This document shows, in pieces, positions 1 through 5,332 of a stretch of 5,508 nt of DNA. The DNA is from CAYLMG01 sp964568365 (GTDB taxonomy: Bacteria; Planctomycetota; Phycisphaerae; Sedimentisphaerales; Anaerobacaceae), in assembly GCA_964568365.1 (NCBI GenBank), contig CAZMQF010000163.1, positions 1 through 5,508 of the forward strand, given 5' to 3'. The notes below the pieces were generated by a model. That model saw nothing but the letters and a program-made list of their open reading frames with translations, searched no databases and was not told the origin of the DNA. A program made the translations under genes and the position numbers. The stretch's first letter is position 1; each line of letters begins with the position of its first letter.

Positions 1-2
1 TT

Positions 3-320
3 GTGGATGTGAACGACTGGGCCGGCAGAGCAAATCTGTACGAGAGATATTATACTGAGATGCTTTACAGTTATGACGGTGCGGAAATTTACCGGATGCC
101 GATTAAACAAGATTACTGGCCTGCGAAACTTCGAATTTTGTTTAGCGAAGTCAGGCAATCAGAGAAAGAAACGAAGGAGCCTTTGAGGCCGTGGTCGGAT
201 ATAAGAACCAGAGGCAGACGACAGGGTACGCAACCAAAGGCAGGCGCTGAACAAGAAGCGCATTTAAGGATGATGCAGCAGCTGATGCAGTGGCGGATGC
301 AGCAAACGCAGAGGAAATGA
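3..320 (+). CDS. 3' end of an unrecognised protein gene (5' partial, possible frameshift)
   Basis: The frame is open from the left edge of the window to a TGA at 318-320, so the true start probably lies outside and the GTG at position 3 need not be a start. The 105 visible residues match no family I recognise. The first half (about residues 1-52, rich in Y, W and charged residues) reads like ordinary soluble protein. The second half turns into a biased run rich in K, R, Q and M (RMMQQLMQWRMQQTQ near the end). Over about 146-250 a neighbouring frame (codons starting at 146) reads more naturally, as in NEGAFEAVVGYKNQRQTTGY, and resumes after a TGA as DDAAADAVADAANAEEM. The visible tail may therefore be a frameshifted C-terminus. 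The gene ends 24 bp from the stop of the opposite-strand mannosidase. That it is coding is fairly likely; its function and correct C-terminus are unknown. Confidence 0.5.
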   Translation: MDVNDWAGRANLYERYYTEMLYSYDGAEIYRMPIKQDYWPAKLRILFSEVRQSEKETKEPLRPWSDIRTRGRRQGTQPKAGAEQEAHLRMMQQLMQWRMQQTQRK

Positions 321-329
321 TTGCAACCG

Positions 330-353
330 TTCCAACGAAGGTTTTTATTGGAA
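330..353. terminator. weak inverted repeat between two convergent genes
   Basis: TTCCAA (330-335) and TTGGAA (348-353) can pair as a 6-bp stem around a 12-nt loop that contains a run of five T. It spans the gap between the TGA of the rightward gene and the TAA of the leftward mannosidase, where a shared terminator would be expected. The stem is short and partly A/T, so this is only a candidate. Confidence 0.2.
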
Positions 354-2855
354 GATTGTGTTGATTGCTCGAAGTTGCAGTATAGATTGCGGTTGAGCAT
401 TTTTCAGAGGGCAGTTTAGGTTTATTTCAGACTCGCTGCCCGGCAATAAGTCGATGAAGTTGTCACTGCACCAAACGTCCGGTGCAGTTTTTATTTGCAC
501 ATCTTTAGCGATAGCGTTTGATTTTAATTTTATTTTCCAGAGGCTGTCGGTTATCTTGGTGAGATGCTTTTCTATTGTGACGTCCGGTGAGTCAATGAAT
601 TTGTCCGGCAGATAAAGCAGAAGATTTTCAGCGATTTTCATACCTTCTTTTTCCATAAGCAGGTGAAGAGCGGTTTTTTCCGGATTTTTGGGAAAGGTGA
701 ATATTCTTGGCAATTTCATTGTTACCGAATTACTGAAGGGTGCAGCGGTTAAAAGGAAAGTGATATCGTCTATTGTTTTTCCATGCAGGTCGGTCAGGGC
801 GCATTTAAGGGTGGCGGTTATCGGCTGGTCAGTGTCGTTTATAACCATAGCGTTGGATGGTTTCAGGGGCTGATATTGATTGAGCTTTGTTGTGTCGGGT
901 TCCAATAGAGCTGTAACAAGCACTTTTGCGAAAAAGCGTTTTGCATAATAGTAAAGGGCTTTGGGGTGCCTGTAAAAGTCTATTGCAGACCAGCTTATTG
1001 CCGGCCAGCAGTCGTTAAATTGCCAGAATAGGACGCCGGCATTTCTGTTGTTGTTGGCTCTGAGATGCTCTACGTAGGTTTTTGCTGCTCTTGCCTGTGC
1101 TATTTGAGAATAATATGTAAATTTCTCGATGTTCTCGACCGGGCCGAAAAGGTCGGCGACGTAGCGGTACAGGCGGCTGTTCCCATCAGTTTGATAATTG
1201 TGTTTTTCGATTTGAAAGCTGCCGAGGCGTGGTGTTTGGGGCGCGCAGAGTTTTTCAGTTGTTTTGAACGAAGGCATTGATTGCAGGCCGAACTCTGTGA
1301 CAAATGCAGGTGTATCTTCAGGCCGGCATCTGTATTCGCGAACAGGTTTGTGGCCGGTCCAGATTGCCCACTGGTGCGTCGTCAATGTCCTGTCGTCTTT
1401 GAAGCTGTCCTTGTCGCCGAGAGGTGTTGTCGGGATGTATGGAATTCCGGGGTCAAGCTCGCTGACAAGCCGAGAGAGAAGTTTGTGAAAGATTGCTTTG
1501 CCGTAAAATTTTCTTCCCTTTCCCATCTCATTTTTATAGTGCATTCGGTCGATTTCGTTGTTTCCGCACCAGAGGGTAAGGCAGGGATGGTTTCTGAGCC
1601 TTTTTATTATTGAGGCGGCTTCGTTTTCGATATCTTTTAGGAACCATCGTCTGTCGGGATAATAAGCGCAGGCGAACATAAAGTCCTGCCAGACCATAAT
1701 GCCGAGCTTATCGCAGAGCTGGTAGAATTTTTCCGTTTCGTAATACCCGCCGCCCCAGACCCTGAGCATATTAATGTTTGCTGCAGCGGCGGCAGACAAA
1801 AGTTGCTCATAATCGCCATCTGTCACTGAGCCGGCAAAAAGTGTGGGCGGGACCCAGTTGGCACCTTTGACATAGACGGGCAGACCATTTATTTCGAACT
1901 GAAATTTTCGCTCTCTTTCAGAGCAGATAAGTTTTACGACTCTTATGCCGAAGGCCCTCTGATGACTGTCGATTGTGTCACCGCTGCAGAGCAGCTCTGT
2001 ATTCATTTTGTAGAGGTCGGGCTCTCCATAGCCGGCAGGTGACCAGAGTTTTGGGTTATCGATTCGAATAACGGTTGAGTGAAAATCTTCGCCGGGCTCG
2101 AAATTGAGGATTTGCTCGATTTTTTGTTTGTCGTCAGAGATGCTAAGTTTGCAGGAGAAATCTTCGCTTGAGATTGTATCGAGTTTTATTGCGATTTTTA
2201 TGTCAGCGAATTCTTTGCTGCAGTCGATAGTTGTGATATGGATGTCATCTATACGAGCTTTTTTGAAAGCTTCGAGTCTGACGGGCTGCCAGATGCCGCA
2301 GCCGGCAAGGGACGGGCAGAAGTCCCAGCCGAACTGGTACTGGGCCTTTCTGATATAGACGCGGTGGGGATTTATGAAGTCGGTTTCCTTAAATGCGGTG
2401 TAGCGGTTCATTAAATTTTTGGCGTGCTCGGTAGCGGCCTCGAATTTGACGAGCAGGGCGTTGGCTTTTGCTTTTAAAAGTTTTGTAACGTCAAACCTGT
2501 AGGGAATGAACATATTTGATGTTTTTGCGATGAGCTTTTCGTTGAGCCAGATGTTCGTTACGGTATCGAGGCCGTCAAAGACAAGCTCGATTTTGTCGGC
2601 CTGCAGAATCTCGTCGGGGACATCGAAGATTTTTCGATAGACCCAGGGCTTTTCGCTTATGCCGGTAAAATTCTCGGGATTGGCGTAAAGCTCAGCCTCA
2701 TCTATTAGGCCGGCCTGGATTAAGCTGTTGAAGATTGAACTGGGGACGATGCAGTCGTGCCAGCCGCTTCTCTCGAGCTCGCGCATTCTGCGGGCTGAGA
2801 CGGGGAATTCCTTGAATTGCCATTCGCCTCTTAAATCCAAAGCTCGTTTGGACAT
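345..2855 (-). CDS. beta-mannosidase, glycoside hydrolase family 2 (EC 3.2.1.25)
   Basis: An 836-residue enzyme predicted to remove beta-linked mannose from the non-reducing end of manno-oligosaccharides or beta-1,4-mannosyl glycan cores. The N-terminal sugar-binding jelly roll (about 1-185) opens with LRGEWQFKE and contains WVYRKIFDVP and LVFDGLDTVTNIWLN. An Ig-like domain follows (about 190-300). The TIM barrel (about 320-640) carries VKGANWVPP, RVWGGGYYE (W367), the acid/base motif WCGNNE (E434) and the nucleophile motif VTEFG (E521). FWQFNDCWPAISWSAID near 610-625 is the beta-mannosidase signature, and beta-sandwich domains close the protein. Length fits the family. No signal peptide is seen, so it should act in the cytoplasm on imported oligosaccharides. 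ATG at 2855 is preferred over an upstream in-frame TTG at 2882: a GGAG lies at 2866-2869, and the predicted transcription start falls at about 2883, which would leave the TTG no leader. Beta-mannosidase rather than beta-galactosidase or glucuronidase is well supported; the exact substrate is not. Confidence 0.95.
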   Translation of the reverse strand: MSKRALDLRGEWQFKEFPVSARRMRELERSGWHDCIVPSSIFNSLIQAGLIDEAELYANPENFTGISEKPWVYRKIFDVPDEILQADKIELVFDGLDTVTNIWLNEKLIAKTSNMFIPYRFDVTKLLKAKANALLVKFEAATEHAKNLMNRYTAFKETDFINPHRVYIRKAQYQFGWDFCPSLAGCGIWQPVRLEAFKKARIDDIHITTIDCSKEFADIKIAIKLDTISSEDFSCKLSISDDKQKIEQILNFEPGEDFHSTVIRIDNPKLWSPAGYGEPDLYKMNTELLCSGDTIDSHQRAFGIRVVKLICSERERKFQFEINGLPVYVKGANWVPPTLFAGSVTDGDYEQLLSAAAAANINMLRVWGGGYYETEKFYQLCDKLGIMVWQDFMFACAYYPDRRWFLKDIENEAASIIKRLRNHPCLTLWCGNNEIDRMHYKNEMGKGRKFYGKAIFHKLLSRLVSELDPGIPYIPTTPLGDKDSFKDDRTLTTHQWAIWTGHKPVREYRCRPEDTPAFVTEFGLQSMPSFKTTEKLCAPQTPRLGSFQIEKHNYQTDGNSRLYRYVADLFGPVENIEKFTYYSQIAQARAAKTYVEHLRANNNRNAGVLFWQFNDCWPAISWSAIDFYRHPKALYYYAKRFFAKVLVTALLEPDTTKLNQYQPLKPSNAMVINDTDQPITATLKCALTDLHGKTIDDITFLLTAAPFSNSVTMKLPRIFTFPKNPEKTALHLLMEKEGMKIAENLLLYLPDKFIDSPDVTIEKHLTKITDSLWKIKLKSNAIAKDVQIKTAPDVWCSDNFIDLLPGSESEINLNCPLKNAQPQSILQLRAINTIFQ

Positions 2856-2865
2856 CGACCTTGTT

Positions 2866-2869
2866 CTCC
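2866..2869 (-). promoter_or_regulatory. ribosome binding site of the beta-mannosidase
   Basis: Read on the minus strand, GGAG lies 10 nt before the ATG at 2855. The spacing is a little long, but this is the only purine-rich match and it selects this ATG over the upstream TTG. Confidence 0.55.
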
Positions 2870-2889
2870 AAAAAACAACCAATCGTTAG

Positions 2890-2917
2890 ATTATATTTTA
2901 GCCGGCGTCTCTTACAA
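2890..2917 (-). promoter_or_regulatory. sigma-70-type promoter of the beta-mannosidase
   Basis: On the minus strand a perfect -10 box TATAAT (plus-strand 2890-2895) sits 16 bp downstream of TTGTAA (2912-2917), which matches 4 of 6 bases of the -35 consensus. Transcription should begin near 2883, giving a leader of about 28 nt to the ATG at 2855. No operator-like palindrome is seen next to it, so the mode of control is unknown. Confidence 0.6.
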
Positions 2918-3033
2918 CAAAATTTACAAAAGAAATTCGTACACCACGAAGACGCTGAGACTCTAAGAAATAAGTGCACAAGTCACACGTCAAAAGTCAG
3001 AGGAAAAAGAGAAAAATCTCTTGAAATAAACTG

Positions 3034-3061
3034 TTGTGGGGTTGTCGGTTTTGTGTATAAT
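3034..3061 (+). promoter_or_regulatory. rightward sigma-70-type promoter
   Basis: A perfect TATAAT (3056-3061) lies 16 bp after TTGTGG (3034-3039, three consensus bases). The predicted start is near 3068, only 1-2 nt from the ATG at 3070, so a transcript from it would be almost leaderless for that reading frame. It would then run on through the gene at 3205. A short AT-rich hairpin (AAGAGA 3007-3012 / TCTCTT 3017-3022) lies just upstream. Confidence 0.5.
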
Positions 3062-3069
3062 GGCTGGAT

Positions 3070-3176
3070 ATGAAAAAGTCGCTCGCACATCTGCCGAATA
3101 CGTCCAAAAACTGCACGAAGTGACAGAAAAGATTTGCGTGGCGAAAATAGAAAGCTTTGTTACTTGGAATACTTAA
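3070..3176 (+). pseudogene. frameshifted remnant of a small gene starting MKKSLAHLP (HEPN/nucleotidyltransferase-like N-terminus)
   Basis: From ATG 3070 the reading is MKKSLAHLP, then an unlikely NTSKNCTK and a stop at 3121-3123. Changing frame at about 3097-3099, equivalent to restoring one lost base, gives YVQKLHEVTEKI, followed by less convincing residues and a TAA at 3174-3176. From memory, a start of the type MK(K/T)SLxHLPxxKxxELxxITEII is typical of small nucleotidyltransferase/HEPN proteins of the MNT-HEPN kind, so the joined peptide looks like the first 20 or so residues of such a gene with the catalytic part missing. The family link rests on a short stretch and is an inference. The promoter directly in front appears intact. 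There is no ribosome site, in keeping with a leaderless start. Confidence 0.4.
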
Positions 3177-3204
3177 CTGATTGCTTCAAATAAAGGAGTG
3201 AATA

Positions 3205-3534
3205 ATGATTATTAAATCAAACGGGATCGAATTTGAACCATTAAGCTGGAATTTTGTCTGTGATGGAATGTGGGGGCATATATACTTTCTTGTTTCCAAA
3301 GGCACATTTGAACCTGGGACTAATAACGGGGCATATGCCTTGCAGGATGTTCCGGCCTCAACAATTTCAGAGCTTGACTATGCTGGGGATTTAGACTGGG
3401 ACAAATACCAATTAGTCCATGCAGCCACCCCCTGTATGACTATTGGAGAAAAAGGTGATGGTGATAATTGTGAAAATTACAAACTTGAGGATATTCTACG
3501 AGCTGCCGCTGATTTCATTTGCGATAACCTTTAA
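3205..3534 (+). CDS. small acidic protein of unknown function
   Basis: A 109-residue protein that I do not recognise. The start is well defined: AAAGGAG at 3192-3198 is 6 nt from the ATG. It has about 18 acidic against 6 basic residues and four cysteines (in VCDG, TPCM, DNCE and FICD), so the predicted charge is strongly negative. No signal peptide or membrane segment is visible. The N-terminal half looks like mixed beta structure (IEFEPLSWNF, HIYFLVSK) and the C-terminus like a helix (LEDILRAAADFICD). The stop falls one base before GGCTAAT (3536-3542), the start of a region that weakly resembles a decayed integron attC. The gene could therefore have arrived as a cassette, since small orphan proteins are common cassette cargo, but no clean left boundary is seen. 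It may be transcribed from the promoter at 3034-3061. An immunity-like or antitoxin-like role would be guesswork. Confidence 0.75.
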   Translation: MIIKSNGIEFEPLSWNFVCDGMWGHIYFLVSKGTFEPGTNNGAYALQDVPASTISELDYAGDLDWDKYQLVHAATPCMTIGEKGDGDNCENYKLEDILRAAADFICDNL

Positions 3535-3694
3535 GGGCTAATTGGCCGGGTATTGTATGTAACTTGTTTGCACATGCGAAATCGTTCAATAAACCCAATG
3601 CCGGGAGGGACGAAAGAAAGTAATTTATTGTAACGCAAGAGATGGGATGGGTATTGAAGAAGCAGCGTGAGCTTTTACTGATTGTATAATAATT
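3535..3694 (+). other. 160-bp non-coding spacer with attC-like traces
   Basis: No convincing gene is present; the longest readings are about 20 codons. Positions 3536-3590 hold a possible degenerate attC: GGCTAAT at the left, an inner TTTGCACATGCGAAAT (3567-3582) matching 14 of 16 bases with the verified attC at 4220-4235, and GTTCAAT (3584-3590) at the right. The flanking arms do not pair well. The heptamer ATTGTAT occurs in direct orientation at 3552-3558 and 3681-3687. The part from 3591 to 3680 shows nothing I can name. Confidence 0.4.
3685..3690 (+). promoter_or_regulatory. -10-like TATAAT box just outside the cassette edge
   Basis: A perfect TATAAT ends 4 bp before the GTTAGGT core. 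No good -35 hexamer is found 15-19 bp upstream, so strength is uncertain. If active, transcription would start at about 3697, inside the cassette, and drive the HEPN-like gene with a very short leader. If the cassette is removed, the same start would lie about 30 nt before the channel gene ATG. Confidence 0.35.
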
Positions 3695-3701
3695 GTTAGG
3701 T
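3695..3701 (+). other. cassette left core site GTTAGGT (GTTRRRY)
   Basis: This is a perfect match to the integron core GTTRRRY, where strand exchange takes place between G and TT. It is the exact reverse complement of ACCTAAC at 4180-4186, the outer box of the attC at the other end of the cassette. That is the relation expected between the 5' end of a cassette and its own attC. The AGG within it is the only, weak, ribosome-site candidate for the ATG at 3709. Confidence 0.75.
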
Positions 3702-4241
3702 CATCATTATGTTTATAAGTGATCCCTCAAAGCTTTGGCTAGGCATAGGTCGAACTCTTTGGCAATTGCAGGCTCTTGAGTTTGCTCTTGGCCACTATCT
3801 CGTTCTGACCCAAGTTGTGCCTGGCGATAAAGACGAGGCATATCACCAATTAGATAAGTCATTCAAGGTTACTCTTGGGCGGCTCGTAGTTAAGCTGAAA
3901 GAAAGCGTCCCTGTTCATCCTGAAATCGAGGGTAGGCTAAAATATCTCACGGACGAAAGAAACTGGCTCGTGCATAGAATCTACCGTCTGCACCATACTG
4001 ACATTCATGATATTCAGCGTTTCACCAAATTGTTGGATCGAATAAACATTCTTGGCAACGAGGCCATAAACCTCGCTAAAGAATTTGGTTCTCTCTGTAT
4101 GCAATGGTGCCTCGCAAATGGAGTAAAAGAAGAAGATATTGATACAGAAATTGACCGTCGTCTGAAGGAAAGGTGGAATACCTAACAAGTGGCTCCAGCC
4201 GAGTAGGATGTGCAATTTATTTGCACACGCGGAATCTGGAG
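3696..4241 (+). mobile_element. integron gene cassette, 546 bp, one gene plus attC
   Basis: The cassette runs from the T after the left G|TT cut (3695/3696) to the G of the right G|TT cut (4241/4242). It has the standard anatomy: core GTTAGGT, an ATG 7 nt further on, one gene filling most of the length, the stop codon inside the RYYYAAC box, then a folded attC. When circularised, G4241 joins TTAGGT and restores a box fully complementary to ACCTAAC. In the integrated form the right box is GTTAAGG, whose last six bases belong to the downstream DNA. No integrase gene and no second clear attC lie in the window, so this may be a solitary cassette, part of an integrase-less cluster, or the edge of a larger array to the left. 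Confidence 0.75.
3709..4185 (+). CDS. HEPN-like protein carried by the integron cassette
   Basis: A 158-residue, mostly alpha-helical protein. A first helix (about 9-35, GRTLWQLQALEFALGHYLVL) is followed by a second helical pair (about 50-90). The latter ends in DERNWLVHR, where R84-N85-x3-H89 fits the HEPN ribonuclease motif R(N/D/H)x3-5H. HEPN proteins are small helical dimers that often act as metal-independent RNases in toxin-antitoxin, abortive-infection and CRISPR-linked systems; some are inactive scaffolds. The C-terminal part is helical and charged (EEDIDTEIDRRLKERW). No membrane segment or signal peptide is present, so it should be cytoplasmic. The ATG is 7 nt after the cassette core and lacks a clear Shine-Dalgarno. 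The stop TAA (4183-4185) lies inside the attC box ACCTAAC, a classic cassette layout. No antitoxin partner is visible in the cassette. The HEPN assignment rests on motif plus helical layout; RNase activity is inferred. Confidence 0.8.
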   Translation: MFISDPSKLWLGIGRTLWQLQALEFALGHYLVLTQVVPGDKDEAYHQLDKSFKVTLGRLVVKLKESVPVHPEIEGRLKYLTDERNWLVHRIYRLHHTDIHDIQRFTKLLDRINILGNEAINLAKEFGSLCMQWCLANGVKEEDIDTEIDRRLKERWNT

Positions 4242-4247
4242 TTAAGG
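4180..4247 (+). other. integron attC recombination site (68 bp)
   Basis: Boxes in order: R'' ACCTAAC (4180-4186, fits RYYYAAC); 6-nt spacer AAGTGG; L'' CTCCAGCCG (4193-4201); a central hairpin TGTGCAA (4209-4215) / TTGCACA (4221-4227) with loop TTTAT; L' CGG (4230-4232) and CTGGA(G) (4236-4241) with AAT (4233-4235) unpaired; R' GTTAAGG (4241-4247), directly next to L'. CTCCAG pairs with CTGGAG and CCG with CGG. A spacer present only on the left side and extra unpaired bases only on the right arm are the known asymmetries of attC sites, which are recombined as a folded single strand. R' departs from GTTRRRY in its last base, because those bases come from the downstream DNA. The site overlaps the stop codon of the HEPN-like gene. 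Confidence 0.85.
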
Positions 4248-4272
4248 CCAATTAATAAAAAAAGGCAAAACA

Positions 4273-5175
4273 ATGACCGAGGAAAAAAACATCAAGTCAG
4301 AACCAAAAGACGAACATTACGGCAGACTGATAGAATGCTCGAAAAAGGGGCCGAAGGGGATAGCCGAATGGAACAAGTGGCGAAACAGAAATCCGCTTGA
4401 GGAGATATGGCTGCAAGGGGCCTCCCTCTCGGGATTCAATCTGCAGGGGGCTAAACTTTGGGCTGCAAATCTCCAAGAGGCTAAACTTGAGTGCGCCAAA
4501 CTTCAAGGTGCTGACCTCTTGAGTGCCAATCTGCAAGGAGTTAACCTCCGGTGCGCTGAAATGCAAGGGGCTATACTCAAGGTAGCTATTGTGAACGGCT
4601 CTACAACTTTTTTGTATTGTGAGATCGATGAAAATACAGACTTTCGCCACGTGGCTCTGGAGAATACGCGTATTGATTCCGGCACAAAATATCTCTTAAA
4701 ATACAATATCAGGCGAATGAACTGGCAGGATTGGTATAAAGGACATCGGTTTTTGCAATGGCCGGTAAAACTGTTCTGGCCAATAAGCAATTATGGGATA
4801 AGCACGCTGCGAATCATGTTCACTTTTCTTGTTTTGGCAATAGCATTTACGTTTGTCTATTCATTGTGGCCTCGTTGTGTAATGGTTAATAGCGCAGTGG
4901 GGGATATTCGGGGATTTGTGCATGCCTTATATTTTTCAGTTGTTACAATGACAACATTAGGATTTGGTGATATAGCCGCTAATCCTGACAGTTGGCCGGG
5001 ACAGGTTGTCTTGATGGTTCAAGTCATTTTTGGTTATGTGTTATTAGGTGCGCTGGTAACAAGGCTTGCAGTTTTATTTACTGCCGATGGCCCTGCCGGT
5101 AGTTTCACACCGATGGACAAAGAAACAAAAGAATTATTAGCGAAATTGAAAGAAGATAAGGAAAAGGCAAGGTGA
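4273..5175 (+). CDS. pentapeptide-repeat protein fused to a two-helix (Ion_trans_2-type) potassium channel
   Basis: A 300-residue membrane protein. Residues 1-45 are charged and soluble and include a GIAEWNKWRNRNP motif, which often precedes pentapeptide repeats. About twelve pentapeptide repeats follow (46-105, consensus A(N/K/D)Lxx, as in GANLQ-type units), expected to form a right-handed quadrilateral beta-helix in the cytoplasm. A linker (106-178) leads to membrane helix 1 (about 179-199), a pore helix and a selectivity-filter-like TTLGFGD (227-233), then helix 2 (about 244-269) and a charged tail. This is the M1-P-M2 plan of bacterial K+ channels, which work as tetramers; GFGD replaces the more usual GYGD. 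The start is supported by AAAAAAAGG (4257-4265), 7 nt before the ATG. It begins 25 bp after the attC but has no attC of its own downstream, so it is probably a resident gene rather than a second cassette. The ligand or signal sensed by the repeat domain is unknown. Confidence 0.9.
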   Translation: MTEEKNIKSEPKDEHYGRLIECSKKGPKGIAEWNKWRNRNPLEEIWLQGASLSGFNLQGAKLWAANLQEAKLECAKLQGADLLSANLQGVNLRCAEMQGAILKVAIVNGSTTFLYCEIDENTDFRHVALENTRIDSGTKYLLKYNIRRMNWQDWYKGHRFLQWPVKLFWPISNYGISTLRIMFTFLVLAIAFTFVYSLWPRCVMVNSAVGDIRGFVHALYFSVVTMTTLGFGDIAANPDSWPGQVVLMVQVIFGYVLLGALVTRLAVLFTADGPAGSFTPMDKETKELLAKLKEDKEKAR

Positions 5176-5239
5176 TATTATGGCAGGTAAATTAAAGGAG
5201 TCCGGCCATATAATATCAAATCAGTGTAAATCTGTGTTC

Positions 5240-5271
5240 AACCCGTGAGATAATTTCATATCTCACGGGTT
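5240..5271. repeat. perfect 13-bp hairpin inside the degenerate repeat
   Basis: AACCCGTGAGATA (5240-5252) and TATCTCACGGGTT (5259-5271) are exact reverse complements around the loop ATTTCA. It lies 65 bp after the stop of the channel gene and could end that transcript. The U-tract is poor (TTTAAT), so a classical intrinsic terminator is only possible. Cutting out 5240-5272 leaves two adjoining copies of the surrounding AATCnGTGT word in unbroken order, which suggests an inserted or duplicated-and-inverted unit. Confidence 0.6.
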
Positions 5272-5299
5272 TAATCCGTGTCTAAAAATTCTCTGTGGC

Positions 5300-5332
5300 C
5301 TCCCTTCGACTTTGCTCAGGGCAGGCTGTGAG
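5300..5332. repeat. short palindromic element CCCTTCGAC...GCTCAGGG, flanked by 9-bp direct repeats
   Basis: CCCTTCGACTTTGCTCAGGG (5302-5321) has complementary ends (CCCT/AGGG), extended by CCT (5299-5301) and AGG (5323-5325) with one bulged C. The segment is bracketed by identical CTCTGTGGC words at 5291-5299 and 5333-5341. I recall this palindrome as a dispersed short repeat in genomes of several bacterial phyla; that part is memory, not a search. The flanking repeat may be a target duplication or just two neighbouring copies of the background repeat. Confidence 0.5.

Noticed and set aside
345..2882. Start of the mannosidase at the TTG at 2882.
   Set aside because: The predicted transcription start is at about 2883, the extra nine residues do not fit the family, and the GGAG lies between this TTG and the ATG at 2855.
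3171..3245. A second attC-like pair: ACTTAAC with CTTCAAAT on the left, and ATTTGAA with TTAAG on the right (about 3230-3245).
   Set aside because: The right side lacks the GTT needed for recombination and lies inside the coding start of the small acidic gene. No complementary upstream core GTTAAGT is found.
3574..3680. Short readings such as MGWVLKKQRELLLIV in the spacer before the cassette.
   Set aside because: They are under 25 codons with no ribosome site, and look like chance open stretches.
4408..4587. A 15-bp periodic DNA pattern that might be called a tandem repeat.
   Set aside because: It is explained by the pentapeptide-repeat coding sequence, and the units differ in synonymous and variable positions.
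4297..4790. Long open frames on the minus strand across the pentapeptide-repeat coding part.
   Set aside because: They mirror the 15-bp periodicity of the repeat on the opposite strand. They have no start signals and overlap a strongly supported gene.
5180..5248. A 22-codon frame (starting MAGKLKESG) right after the channel gene stop.
   Set aside because: It has no good ribosome site, runs straight into the repeat region and resembles nothing known to me. It could be the stub of a lost gene, but there is no support.
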